From Rhizobium bangladeshense (GTDB lineage Bacteria > Pseudomonadota > Alphaproteobacteria > Rhizobiales > Rhizobiaceae): a DNA stretch of 64,000 bases. The notes below the pieces were generated by a model. The model did not search any database and was not told the DNA's origin. It saw only the letters and a list, made by a program, of their open reading frames with translations. Made by a program: the position numbers and the translations under genes. Positions 41,741 to 50,765 of this stretch are shown piece after piece (the first letter of the stretch is position 1; the number at the start of each line of letters is the position of its first letter). The DNA lies in NCBI RefSeq assembly GCF_001662075.1, contig NZ_LYPL01000002.1, positions 1 to 64,000 of the forward strand. Reading direction: 5' to 3'.

Positions 41741-43372
41741 CTAGCCGACCCAACGCGCCGCAAGCGACTGGTGACGCAGGAAATTGCCGATGGCATCGGC
41801 GGACATTGGGGCGCCCAACAGGTATCCTTGTAGCCGGTCGCATTTTTCTCTTCTGAGCCATGTCGCCTGACCGACCGTTTCGACGCCTTCGGCCGTAATC
41901 CGCATCCCCAGCCCATGTGCAAGCCCGATGACGAAGCGCACGATCGTCTGGCTCTTCGGGTTGGTCTCGATGTCCTTGATGAAATGCCGGTCGATCTTGA
42001 TCGTATCGAACGGAAAGTTCTGTAGGTAGCTGAGGGATGAATAGCGGGTGCCGAAGTCGTCGAGCGCGATTCGGACCCCCAGGACCTCGAGGGTATGGAG
42101 CGTATCGAGATTGTTGGCGGTGCGCTCAAGCAGAACAGTTTCGGTTATCTCGATCTCCAATCTCTCTGCAGGAAACCCAATCTCGTCGAGAATTCCGGTT
42201 ACCCGATCGGTGAAGCCGTCGAGGAGGAATTCTGCCGGCGAGAGATTGACCGCCACGACGAAATGCGTGGGCCACGTCGACGCCTCGCGACACGCCTGTT
42301 CAAGCAGCCACGCTCCAATATCTCCCATAAGGCCGTCGGCTTCGGCCATCGGGATGAAAACACTCGGCGGAATTACTCCGGCATAAGGATGGCGCCAACG
42401 CAACAGCGCCTCGAAGCCGACGATTCCATCCGATGCCTCCACCAATGGCTGATACTCGATGAAAAACTGCCGCTCCTTGAGGGCCACACGCAAACTGCGC
42501 CGCAGCGTCTCACGCTGCTCCAGCATGATCATCATCGAGCGGTTGAACGTTCGCGCCCGGCCGCGGCCATCGTTCTTGGCAGCATAGAGCGCAATGTCGG
42601 CTGCTTTCATCAACTGTTCGCCGTCATTGCCATCAGTCGGTGCAATGGCAATTCCGACGCTTGCGCCGACAAACACATCGATCCCGTCGATGGTGAATGG
42701 CTCTTTGAACGCCCGGACCAGGGATCCAGCGAGTTCTTCCGCCTCCGCAGGTTGGTTCCGACGCCGCTGAATGACCGCAAATTCATCGCCGGCAAGTCTG
42801 TAAGCTGTCTCGCCGCCGCGCAGTACGGACTGGATGCGTTCCGCGGTCATCTTGAGCACCACGTCGCCGGCGCCATGGCCAAGGGTGTCGTTGACGGGTT
42901 TGAAGTCATCGAGATCTAACAGCATCAGCGCGAGCTTTTGACCCTTTGGCACGGGAAAGCCGGTCTCGAGATCGCTGCTGAACTGCCGGCGGTTGGCCAG
43001 TCCCGTCAGAACGTCATGCCTGGCCTGATGAAGAAGAAGGGCGCGATCGGCTTCCCGAGTCGACGCCTCCGAATTCGCGCTTCGATCGCGCGTCTCGATG
43101 ACCCCAAGGCCCCGTTCAGTGCCGAAAACGAGAAGACTGCGACTGTCGCCGGACGAACTGGATGCGATCTCGATGTTGCGAGGCAGGCCGCCGGCGAGCG
43201 CGGCTTCAATCATCGATCTGGCGCCAAGATCAAGGAGCTCCGGATATAGATCCCATAGGGTCGCACCTGGAGCCGCTGCAGTTTTGTAGGTCTTCGAAAC
43301 CGCCAGAGAGCATTTGGCAAGTTTCAGGCTATTGCCATAAAACGACACGAGCTCATCAGGTTGACCGGACAT
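41741..43372 (-). CDS. GGDEF-EAL protein (cyclic-di-GMP turnover)
   Basis: A 543-residue cytosolic protein. Residues about 1-100 form a PAS-like sensor region. A GGDEF domain follows with AGDEF at 194-198 (a common active variant). The EAL domain starts with EALLRWRHP at 321. The other EAL catalytic parts are present: NLSPAEF, EITE, DDFGTRYSSL, KIDRHF and AEGVET. Both synthesis and breakdown of c-di-GMP are possible. It has no membrane segment. Its 3' end meets SRAP copy 1 and the gene is not in an operon. Confidence 0.92.
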   Translation of the reverse strand: MSGQPDELVSFYGNSLKLAKCSLAVSKTYKTAAAPGATLWDLYPELLDLGARSMIEAALAGGLPRNIEIASSSSGDSRSLLVFGTERGLGVIETRDRSANSEASTREADRALLLHQARHDVLTGLANRRQFSSDLETGFPVPKGQKLALMLLDLDDFKPVNDTLGHGAGDVVLKMTAERIQSVLRGGETAYRLAGDEFAVIQRRRNQPAEAEELAGSLVRAFKEPFTIDGIDVFVGASVGIAIAPTDGNDGEQLMKAADIALYAAKNDGRGRARTFNRSMMIMLEQRETLRRSLRVALKERQFFIEYQPLVEASDGIVGFEALLRWRHPYAGVIPPSVFIPMAEADGLMGDIGAWLLEQACREASTWPTHFVVAVNLSPAEFLLDGFTDRVTGILDEIGFPAERLEIEITETVLLERTANNLDTLHTLEVLGVRIALDDFGTRYSSLSYLQNFPFDTIKIDRHFIKDIETNPKSQTIVRFVIGLAHGLGMRITAEGVETVGQATWLRREKCDRLQGYLLGAPMSADAIGNFLRHQSLAARWVG

Positions 43373-43725
43373 AGGCGCTCCGCGTTGGATCTTTCATCTC
43401 CCAACTTGTTGAGTCATGTGCGAAAGCTAACATGGCAGCAGAAATATTCAATCTTGCCCTGTGGATATCAAAAGTACGGCCTGCCGCTACAGGCGGCCTT
43501 CTTCTCTTGAAATAGAACGTGAACAGTCGTGCTGCGGCCACACCGCGCTCGCGGGCGAGCACCAGCAAGTTTGAACGTCAATAAGCTCCGGGATCAAGCC
43601 GCTCGATGTCGCCTGTCAGAAGGCAGTGACGGAACTTCCAAGACGATAGTTCCGACTGCTGCCGAGCCTTGACTGATGATTCATCGGCGCCACTTATCAA
43701 ACTCGATCCTGTACGAGACCTGCGC
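43373..43725. other. Gap between GGDEF-EAL gene and SRAP copy 2
   Basis: No gene is seen. The segment just before SRAP copy 2 (43665-43720: TGATTCATCGGCGCCACTTA) matches the region before copy 1 (GGTTCATCGACGCCACATAT) and before copy 3, and is part of the duplicated cassette promoter. The small protein gene that precedes SRAP in copies 1 and 3 is missing here. Confidence 0.6.
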
Positions 43726-44031
43726 ATGTGTCGCCGCATCTACATTGATAAATCGTTTGACGAGCTGGTGGAAAACTTCAGTTTTGCTGAGCGGTGCAAG
43801 GTCGATGACCTTGGCAACCGCCTCCCTCGTTACAACGGCGCTCCGGCCCAAGTTTACCACATCATCATCCAAGACAATGAACGGCAGGGAGCTCGGTTGA
43901 AACCTGCTTTCGCTATCGCCCGCTGGGGTAATATCGCGCAATTGCGCCGCTGGCCGGCGGGCTTTTTTTCGGCATATCGGAACCGCACGGGGACATGTCA
44001 GGTTAGGTCTCTGGATCGCGGGAGAAAGTAA
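43726..44031 (+). pseudogene. Truncated SRAP gene, copy 2
   Basis: 101 codons. The first 68 match SRAP copy 1 closely (MCRRIYIDKSFDE to FAIARWG), keeping Cys2 and the RYNGAP Asn. After IARWG the reading passes into unrelated sequence (NIAQLRRWPAGFF), so the Glu and His of the active site are lost. A truncated product would probably not shield abasic sites. The DNA identity to copy 1 is high, so the loss is recent. Confidence 0.85.
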
Positions 44032-44217
44032 GTACTTTCAGATCGCACCCGCCTTTTCGCCTAGCGATCCACCCCATCCCAGAGTTGGGTCGTGCGGAGG
44101 TAAGTTTCCCAGTCTGCTCCCAAAGCGACGCTCCGCGCGGCCCGACGCCTTAAGAAATCCTGCAGATTGAACCATTGCATTCCCGCCCTACCTTTAGCAT
44201 AGGGGAGTGAGGGCGTT

Positions 44218-44430
44218 ATGATCCTGTCCCAGGTATTCCAAACCCAGAGCGTTTTGAATGATAACGAAGTCGCCCTTTGCCAAAGGGTGTTCGATCACGT
44301 CGTGTCGGTGAATAAGATCACCTCGGATTCGCAGCGCCAAGACCTCGCCTCTCGGATAATCCAGTCTTATCAACATGGCGTGAAGGATGAGAATGGATTG
44401 TTGAGGCTGCTTATCGATGTTCGATCGTAG
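44218..44430 (+). CDS. SRAP-associated small protein, copy 2
   Basis: A 70-residue paralogue of the proteins at 40468 and 54641, with core NEVALCQRVFDHV and LASRIIQSYQHGVKDENGLL. It has the same GAGGGCG upstream. Unlike the other copies it lies downstream of the truncated SRAP gene with no intact SRAP behind it. Its last 20 nt overlap the convergent Crp/Fnr gene. Confidence 0.68.
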   Translation: MILSQVFQTQSVLNDNEVALCQRVFDHVVSVNKITSDSQRQDLASRIIQSYQHGVKDENGLLRLLIDVRS

Positions 44431-45223
44431 GCCGACTAGCATTCCAAGTCCCCTTTAGTCTCGCCGGTCTTTGATCGTCTGACGACGGTGACCCAAGAAG
44501 CCGTTCGTACTCGGCTTCCGGAGCGCCGTAACAACCGTCGGCAACATCGAGGAGAACCTGTCGGTTCAGAATTTGGACGTTCCCTCGCGTCGACTTGATG
44601 GCGTGCATACCCTCAAGGATGTGCAGATGGTCGGTGACACCGGACCGCCTTACGCCAAGCATCAACGCCAAAAACTCGTGAGTAAGGGGCATATCGTTCA
44701 CGAGAAGGCGGTCATGGCACATGAGCAACCATCTCGCGAGGCGCTGATGCATGTTGTAGCGGCCGGCCGCCAAAGCCGAATGAGCAAGTTGCAGCTCCCG
44801 GGTGTGAACGTAGCGGAGAAAGATCAGCCGAGCTGCCTCGTCGCGCAAAAGCGACAGGAAACGGCTGGTGGGGAGTTCTAAGCCGTTGCCTGAAACCTGC
44901 ATGAAAGTCTGGTTTGGCGTCCGATCGACGCCGAGCACAACCGAATATCCGCTGATCCCTTCGTATCCAATCTGACCCACCTCGATGCCTATCCCATTCG
45001 GAGCCACGGCCACCATCGACCCTAGGCCGCTTTCGATAAAACAAACGTGCTCAATGGGTTGATTCGGTTCAACAAGGGACCAGCGGACCGGAAGATCAAC
45101 GGGCGTCAAGTCTGATGCGATATGGTCAAAAGCCTCCTCTGGAAGCCTTCGCAGCAACTTGTTCCTGGTATCTTTTTGCGCAATTTTCGTCACAGCGTCG
45201 CCTCCGTGTGTCTGCGTTGGCAT
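44411..45223 (-). CDS. Crp/Fnr-family transcriptional regulator
   Basis: A 270-residue regulator. The N-terminal cyclic-nucleotide-binding-like fold covers about residues 20-145 (SLVEPNQPIEHVCFIESGLG). The C-terminal winged HTH contains MPLTHEFLALMLGVRRSGVT. There is no Cys cluster for an Fe-S centre, so it is not FNR-type. Start 45223 is chosen as the first good start. It is divergent from a DUF6894 gene, with about 230 nt between them. The effector is unknown. Confidence 0.85.
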   Translation of the reverse strand: MPTQTHGGDAVTKIAQKDTRNKLLRRLPEEAFDHIASDLTPVDLPVRWSLVEPNQPIEHVCFIESGLGSMVAVAPNGIGIEVGQIGYEGISGYSVVLGVDRTPNQTFMQVSGNGLELPTSRFLSLLRDEAARLIFLRYVHTRELQLAHSALAAGRYNMHQRLARWLLMCHDRLLVNDMPLTHEFLALMLGVRRSGVTDHLHILEGMHAIKSTRGNVQILNRQVLLDVADGCYGAPEAEYERLLGSPSSDDQRPARLKGTWNASRPTIEHR

Positions 45224-45456
45224 ACGATCATTTGCCGATTCAGACCCATTCGCCCTCTTAAACGCACGAGCGAGGCAATCGATACTGTTTTAATCCAAAT
45301 TGCTAATATGCTCCACCCAGCGGAACCTGCATGTGAAAAATTGGTTTGGCGACAAACTACACGGAACTGCCACGTGTGTAAGCCTGGCCTGGAAGCCTCA
45401 TTCTCAGTCGCCAACGTGGAGGTGATTGCCAGACGTGGAGCGACTGGAGATGAGGA

Positions 45457-45723
45457 GTGCAACCGTTGCCCACCTATTATCTTGACATTAAACACGCTGG
45501 CTACGTCGTGCCCGACCCTGACGGTGAGACATTCCTGGACCTGGACGCGGCAAGAGAAGAGGCCGGCGAAGCTCTCAGAGAACTCGTTGGCAGGGCCATC
45601 TTATTCAATAAGGCGGAATTCCCGCAGGCAATCGAGATTCGGGACGTCCATGGTCATCTGGCTGCCGAAGTTCATATCGATGCAGCGATACCCCAGATCG
45701 CGCATCGGAACCGAGATCGATGA
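45457..45723 (+). CDS. DUF6894-family small protein
   Basis: An 88-residue protein with the DUF6894 pattern: YYLDIKH at the N-terminus, DLDAAREEAGEALREL in the middle and IRDVHGH near the end. These proteins are abundant in rhizobia and of unknown role. The start is GTG at 45457, with GGAG upstream. It is convergent with the small leftward genes. Confidence 0.72.
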   Translation: MQPLPTYYLDIKHAGYVVPDPDGETFLDLDAAREEAGEALRELVGRAILFNKAEFPQAIEIRDVHGHLAAEVHIDAAIPQIAHRNRDR

Positions 45724-45782
45724 TGTCAGCGTTCCATTCACCAATGATCTCCACCCAGTGCAACAGCCCGTTGCACTCGTCG

Positions 45783-46124
45783 TCAGGCGTTGTTTTTCGC
45801 CAGCGACGCAATGATGGCGTCGAGCCGCCGGGTGGTTTCCTTCGACGTCTCGCGGTGCTCTTCAAGATCCTTGATGCTGGATTCCAGTCGATGGATATGC
45901 CCGTCGAGATCGGAGCGACGGACGTACTCGTCACGAATCCTATTCAGCCGGTCATGCAGGACGTCATCACCCGCTTCGATTTTCCCCGATAGTCGTTCAT
46001 CCATCGCATTGATCCGCGTCTTGATGTTGTTGAAGGTCGCAAAAACGATGCCTCCGACAAAGGTCGACACGGTTATCATGGCCCCGATAAGCCATCGAAT
46101 ATCATCTGGCATTGCTTTTCCCAT
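45783..46124 (-). CDS. Small membrane protein with coiled coil
   Basis: A 113-residue protein. One membrane helix lies near residues 11-30 (LIGAMITVSTFVGGIVFATF). The rest is a charged coiled coil (DERLSGKIEAGDD ... LEEHRETSKETTRRL). This shape is seen in phage lysis-accessory and similar proteins, but no family is assigned. It overlaps the next upstream gene by 23 nt. Confidence 0.6.
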   Translation of the reverse strand: MGKAMPDDIRWLIGAMITVSTFVGGIVFATFNNIKTRINAMDERLSGKIEAGDDVLHDRLNRIRDEYVRRSDLDGHIHRLESSIKDLEEHRETSKETTRRLDAIIASLAKNNA

Positions 46125-46368
46125 CGAAGTTCGGGGTTGATTGAGTGCCGATCTGGCGGGCGTTGAAATCGTCGATATGGTCGGCGCAGCGGATCACCCG
46201 CGCGTTGGCACGATCAAGGGCGGCGCGCTCCCGATCGAGAGCGGAGAGCTTCTCGGTGCCCTCGGTGAGCGCCGCATGGGCTTCCTGAACTGGAGCCAAC
46301 AAGTATCGTTCCGCAATGGGGAAAAGTGCGGATGTCATCGCGACAATGACGACAAGCGTGTCGGTCAA
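46102..46368 (-). CDS. Small membrane protein, phage-like
   Basis: An 88-residue protein with an N-terminal hydrophobic helix (LVVIVAMTSALFPIAERYLL) and a charged coiled coil with CADHIDDFNARQIG. The start is TTG at 46368 in a weak context; an internal ATG at 46338 is possible. Together with the gene at 45783 it resembles an overlapping pair of small spanin- or holin-like membrane proteins, but this is an inference from form only. Confidence 0.5.
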   Translation of the reverse strand: MTDTLVVIVAMTSALFPIAERYLLAPVQEAHAALTEGTEKLSALDRERAALDRANARVIRCADHIDDFNARQIGTQSTPNFDGKSNAR

Positions 46369-46456
46369 CCCGCGGCTACTGCGTTTCCTACTGTCAGCGC
46401 CACAGTGCCTGCCGGCCTTGACATGCGACCAATCTGTATTCCTGTGTTGGTTCTCC

Positions 46457-46744
46457 TCATTCCATATCGGTCGAGTAGGGGATTTCGGCTTCCTTCAAAG
46501 CCAACAGGAACAACTCCCGGGCGCTTTCGTCTGAAGCATGTCCGTCCTCGACGCCTTCACAGGCTTCGAGGGCCGCGATGTAAGCCTTTCCCTCAGAGAC
46601 CGGCCAACGGGCCGATAGGAGATCGAACGCCTGTTTCGCCGATCTGACGGTGGTCGGCTTTTGCAGACGTAGAATAACGACACTCTTCCACAAGACACAG
46701 GCTCCATCGCCAGCGGGCAACCCACTAACGGGCGCCCGCTTCAC
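46457..46744 (-). CDS. DUF982-family protein
   Basis: A 95-residue protein. It carries the DUF982 features V-x-S-A-x-x-A-x-x-L-x-x-x-W-P (VRSAKQAFDLLSARWPVSEG) and ESARELFLLALKEAEIP. It starts with GTG at 46744; the first 25 residues may be extra. A second DUF982 protein is at 23386. Function unknown. Confidence 0.7.
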   Translation of the reverse strand: MKRAPVSGLPAGDGACVLWKSVVILRLQKPTTVRSAKQAFDLLSARWPVSEGKAYIAALEACEGVEDGHASDESARELFLLALKEAEIPYSTDME

Positions 46745-46756
46745 CCCGACCTTGGT

Positions 46757-46996
46757 CTACGACGAAGGTTCCTCACGCTTGTTTTCAGCCATCCGGAGGT
46801 CGAGCGCCTGTCGCAACTGGCCCGCTGACATGTCTGTGTTTGCACTCAAAAGATCGACGGCGGCAGCGTATGCGGCTTGCGCGCAATCCCCGCCTGCGTC
46901 GATGGAGTTCGCGTCGCACCAATCGGCTATTACCTTCGCGAGCATCTCGATATGCCGCTCGGAGAGTTCCGGAAGATTTAAGAGGTTTAGAGACAT
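46757..46996 (-). CDS. Small helical protein, unknown
   Basis: A 79-residue protein, MSLNLLNLPELSERHIEML and then a helical Ala-rich core with two Cys. No family is recognised. It ends 12 nt before the DUF982 gene and likely shares its mRNA. Start 46996 is preferred over longer frames upstream. Confidence 0.5.
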   Translation of the reverse strand: MSLNLLNLPELSERHIEMLAKVIADWCDANSIDAGGDCAQAAYAAAVDLLSANTDMSAGQLRQALDLRMAENKREEPSS

Positions 46997-47373
46997 TGTT
47001 TGTGGCCTCACCCAAGGCAAGAGCACGTCTGATCTCCCAATCGGCATCGCCCTGCTAGATCGCCGACTGGAGTACTATACCCTTTATTCGGCGCAATGGT
47101 ATGGCGATCCGCAAGGGGCAGAATTCCACGGAGTGGCAGCGGCCCCGGCCAATCGGGTGACACTCGCATCGGTCCGCCGGCCGTCAACATCTCGCAATGT
47201 CTGGTGGTGGCGGCCCGCCGGCGTGTCCAGCTTATCCGCTCACGCACATGCTGGTCAGGAGGTCGATAAGCGCTAGATTAGGAGGGCAGGGAACTCGCGC
47301 AAGCAAACGGCGTTCCCCGAATATCTTCTTCCGCTCGGTTGTCGGCGACATCCCAGCCCATTTCCAGGTCCGC
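46997..47373. other. Gap upstream of the SLC13-type permease
   Basis: No gene is supported. Frames on both strands lack ribosome sites and family resemblance. Promoters of the leftward small genes and of the rightward permease are expected here. Confidence 0.45.
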
Positions 47374-49146
47374 ATGACGACACAGCAGATCATCGCATTT
47401 TCTGTCATCGGGCTCATGATGGCGGTCTTCATCTGGGATCGCTTCCGCTATGATGTCGTTGCCTGTTGCGCGCTCGTTCTGGCGGTCGCGACCGGGATAG
47501 TCCCGCCGGAAAAAGCATTTTCCGGCTTTTCGGATGACATTGTCATCATCGTTGGCAGCGCCCTGATCGTCAGCGCGGGCGTCGCCCGGTCGGGCATCGT
47601 CGACGCCGCGATCAAGCGATTTTTCCCAAACCTCAACACGTTTCATACCCAGCTCGCGCTCCTGACGATCGCCGTGGCGTTGCTGTCCGCCTTCATCAAG
47701 AATATCGGCGCGCTCGCCATCATGATGCCTGTCGCCTTTCAGTTCGCAAGAAAATCCGGCGTTTCTCCCTCGAAATACCTGATGCCGATGTCATTCGCCG
47801 CCCTGCTTGGCGGACTGATGACGCAGGTCGGCACGTCGCCGAACATCGTCGTATCGCGGCTTCGCCAGGAGATGACGGGAACATCCTTCACCATGTTCGA
47901 CTTCACGCCGACAGGTGCGATCCTGACGGTCGTCGGCATCACCTTTCTGTTGTTCTTCCATTGGCTGGTGCCGAGCCGCACCAAGCAGGACCACGCCATC
48001 GAAGATGTCGTGGAGATCAAGAATTACACGAGCGAAGTCGCAATCACCGACCAGTCGACGCTGCTTGAGCGGGCGCTCAGCGACCTCGTGAAGCTCGGCG
48101 ATGGCGAGGTCATCGCCACGGCCGTCCTGCGCGGCGGCACCAGGAGGGCGCCGTTTCCTGATCTGACGCTCCGCGCAGATGATATTGTGATGCTGGAAGG
48201 CCCCTCGGCAGCAATAGACCGCATCGTATCACAAGGGAAATTGAAGCTTTCCGGCAAGCCCTTGACGAAAGATGGCCTGCCGGACAGGAACATCATTTCG
48301 CTCGAGGCGATCGTCAGCCAGGACTCGTCCCTCACTGGTCTTTCGGCCAAGGAGCTGGCGCTTTCCTACACGCGCGGGGTCAACATTCTGGCGATCAGCC
48401 GGCATGGCGAACGCCTCAAGGAACGGCTGGGCAGCTTGACCCTCGGCGTCGGCGACGTCCTCCTCCTGCAGGGCAGCCGGGCAAGCCTGGCCGCACTTCT
48501 GCAGGATTTTGGGCTTTTGCCGCTCGCCCAGAGGGAGGTGATGCTCGGCACCCGACGCCGTGCCTTCATTCCGCTGCTGATCCTGGCCCTCGCCATGGCA
48601 ACGACCGCCGTCGGCCTCGCGCCGGTTCCGGTGGCCTTCTTCGCAGCGGCGCTGGGCATGGTCGTCTTCCGGGCCATTCCACTGACGGATATCTATAAAG
48701 CGGTCGACGGGCCGATCCTGGTCATGCTCGCCGCCCTTATTCCCGTCTCGGATTCCTTGCGCACCTCCGGCGGCAGCGACGTGATCGCCGGCTGGCTGGG
48801 TGCGGTGGCGATGAACCTGCCGGCATGGGGGGCACTCGGCCTGATCCTGGTCAGCGCCATGGCCGTTACGCCCTTCCTCAACAACGCCGCCACCGTTCTC
48901 GTCATGGCGCCGATCGCCGCGAGCTTTGCAACCAGTCTCGGCTTCAGGCCGGAAGCCTTCCTGCTGGCGGTCGCAATTGGCGCCGGCTGCGACTTCCTGA
49001 CCCCGGTCGGCCATCAATGCAACACGCTGGTCTTCGGTCCCGGCGGCTACAAGTTTTCCGATTACCCACGTCTCGGCCTGCCGCTGTCGGCATTGATCGT
49101 CCTTGTCAGCGTGCCCACGCTGCTTTTTGTCTGGCCGGTGAATTAG
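47374..49146 (+). CDS. SLC13-type permease with two RCK_C (TrkA-C) domains
   Basis: A 590-residue inner-membrane transporter. Helices fill residues about 1-200 and 400-590. Between them lie two TrkA-C-like soluble domains (about 210-300 and 305-385). The conserved hairpins are IKNIGALAIMMP with QVGTSPNIV, and FLNNAATVLVMAP with TPVGHQCNTL. SLC13/DASS proteins move dicarboxylates or sulfate with Na+, and TrkA-C domains bind nucleotide regulators. Start 47374 (MTTQQIIAF) is chosen because it begins at the first helix. Confidence 0.9.
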   Translation: MTTQQIIAFSVIGLMMAVFIWDRFRYDVVACCALVLAVATGIVPPEKAFSGFSDDIVIIVGSALIVSAGVARSGIVDAAIKRFFPNLNTFHTQLALLTIAVALLSAFIKNIGALAIMMPVAFQFARKSGVSPSKYLMPMSFAALLGGLMTQVGTSPNIVVSRLRQEMTGTSFTMFDFTPTGAILTVVGITFLLFFHWLVPSRTKQDHAIEDVVEIKNYTSEVAITDQSTLLERALSDLVKLGDGEVIATAVLRGGTRRAPFPDLTLRADDIVMLEGPSAAIDRIVSQGKLKLSGKPLTKDGLPDRNIISLEAIVSQDSSLTGLSAKELALSYTRGVNILAISRHGERLKERLGSLTLGVGDVLLLQGSRASLAALLQDFGLLPLAQREVMLGTRRRAFIPLLILALAMATTAVGLAPVPVAFFAAALGMVVFRAIPLTDIYKAVDGPILVMLAALIPVSDSLRTSGGSDVIAGWLGAVAMNLPAWGALGLILVSAMAVTPFLNNAATVLVMAPIAASFATSLGFRPEAFLLAVAIGAGCDFLTPVGHQCNTLVFGPGGYKFSDYPRLGLPLSALIVLVSVPTLLFVWPVN

Positions 49147-49231
49147 GCCGCTGGGACGGCAGCCGCAGCCGGTTTGAAAAGCCATGGACAAGAAGCGAAT
49201 CGGGGAGGGTGTTTGCCCTCCCCAGATTTGA

Positions 49232-50761
49232 TCAGGCGACCTCGGTCGCAAAGCGCTGAAACAGCGGTTTCAGGCGGGGGTGGCGTGCCGCCGGCGGCGG
49301 ATGAATTTCAATGGCCCGACCGGCCCTTGCCTCGCGTCGCAGCCATTCGCTGATGGTTTCGGCGCTGGTATGATCCATGTAATGGAGGTCCTCGCCGACA
49401 ATCTTGACCTTGCGGCCCTCGGGCAGCTGCTCGAGCGTGTTGAGCAGAATGGGAACATCCTTGCAGGTCGCTGCGCCGCCGAGCCGGACATGGATTTCCT
49501 CGTCTATCTCGGCGTGTCTGATCGCGAGTTTGCGCCTGAGGTAGGGCACGATCTCGATGATCGACAGCGCCAGGCCGAGTGCGACGCCGACCAGCAGGTC
49601 CTGCAGGACGACCATGGCGACGGTCACAGCCCAGATGCCGACCGGGACCAACCCATGATGTTCGAACAGGTGTCTGACATGGCGCAGGCTGATCAGCCGC
49701 CATCCGGTGACGAGCAGAACCGCGGCGAGGGCCGACAAGGGAACCAGGGTCAACAGGCTTGGCGCCAGCGCCACCAGGCCCAATATCCAGATCCCGTGGA
49801 AGATGGCGGAGGCCCGCGTGCGTGCGCCGGCCTGGAGGTTGGCCGAGGAACGGACGATGACGCCGGTGATCGGCAATCCGCCGAGCAGGCCGCAGAGCCC
49901 GTTGCCGACGCCCTGGGCAAACAGCTCCTTGTTGAATCGGGTGCGCACGCCGTCATGCATCCGGTCGACGGCGGCGGCCGAGAGAAGGGTTTCGGCACTC
50001 GCGATGACGGCAATCATCACCGCCATGAGAATGACGCCGGGCTCCAGCAACCGGGCGAAGTTATCCATCGTCGGCAGTGTGATGCTGTCGACCAGCGAGG
50101 CGGGCACCTCGACGCGCGCGATCGGCAATTGCAACGCGGCGGCAAGAACCGTCGCCGCCGCGACACCGACCAGCGCTCCTGGAACCAGCGCAAGGGATTT
50201 CGGGCGGCACTTCTCCCAGCACACCATTGCAAGCAGGGATATGAGGCCAACCTTCAAAGCGGTTGCCTGGCTCGTCAGGCCAGTTCTCCAAAGACGGGCG
50301 AGACTGTCCTCCATCGCCGCGACGTTCTCCATCCCGCCGGCAGCGGGCTTGGCATCCATCAGCACATGAATCTGCCCCAAAATGATCAGAATGCCGATGC
50401 CGGCGAGCATGCCGTGAACGACGGCCGGCGAGATCGCCCGGAACCAGGAGCCGACCCGCAGGAACCCGCCGGCGATCTGCAGGAAGCCGACGGCGATCAG
50501 GACGGGGGCGAGCATGGCGACGCCGTATTCCTCGACGAAGCCGAAGACGATGACAGCAAGTCCGGCGGCAGGTCCGGAGACCTGCAGCGGCGAGCCCGAC
50601 AGAAAACCGACGACGATGCCGCCGATGATGCCGGAGATCAGGCCCATCGACGCCGGCACGCCGGAGGCGATGGCGATCCCGAGGCACAGGGGGATGGCGA
50701 CGAGAAAGACGACCAGCGAGGAGGCGAGGTCGCGCGAAAAGGTGGAGCTCACTGCTGTCAT
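49232..50761 (-). CDS. SulP-family anion transporter, carbonic-anhydrase-linked (likely bicarbonate)
   Basis: A 509-residue inner-membrane protein. The transmembrane part covers about residues 1-400 with the SulP signature PLCLGIAIASGVPASMGLISG near the start. A short STAS-like domain ends it (VKIVGEDLHYMDHTSAETI). The upstream carbonic anhydrase gene ends 4 nt before the start ATG (50761), so the two are translated together. This pairing is typical of SulP proteins that carry bicarbonate or a related anion. Confidence 0.88.
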   Translation of the reverse strand: MTAVSSTFSRDLASSLVVFLVAIPLCLGIAIASGVPASMGLISGIIGGIVVGFLSGSPLQVSGPAAGLAVIVFGFVEEYGVAMLAPVLIAVGFLQIAGGFLRVGSWFRAISPAVVHGMLAGIGILIILGQIHVLMDAKPAAGGMENVAAMEDSLARLWRTGLTSQATALKVGLISLLAMVCWEKCRPKSLALVPGALVGVAAATVLAAALQLPIARVEVPASLVDSITLPTMDNFARLLEPGVILMAVMIAVIASAETLLSAAAVDRMHDGVRTRFNKELFAQGVGNGLCGLLGGLPITGVIVRSSANLQAGARTRASAIFHGIWILGLVALAPSLLTLVPLSALAAVLLVTGWRLISLRHVRHLFEHHGLVPVGIWAVTVAMVVLQDLLVGVALGLALSIIEIVPYLRRKLAIRHAEIDEEIHVRLGGAATCKDVPILLNTLEQLPEGRKVKIVGEDLHYMDHTSAETISEWLRREARAGRAIEIHPPPAARHPRLKPLFQRFATEVA

Positions 50762-50765
50762 GGCG

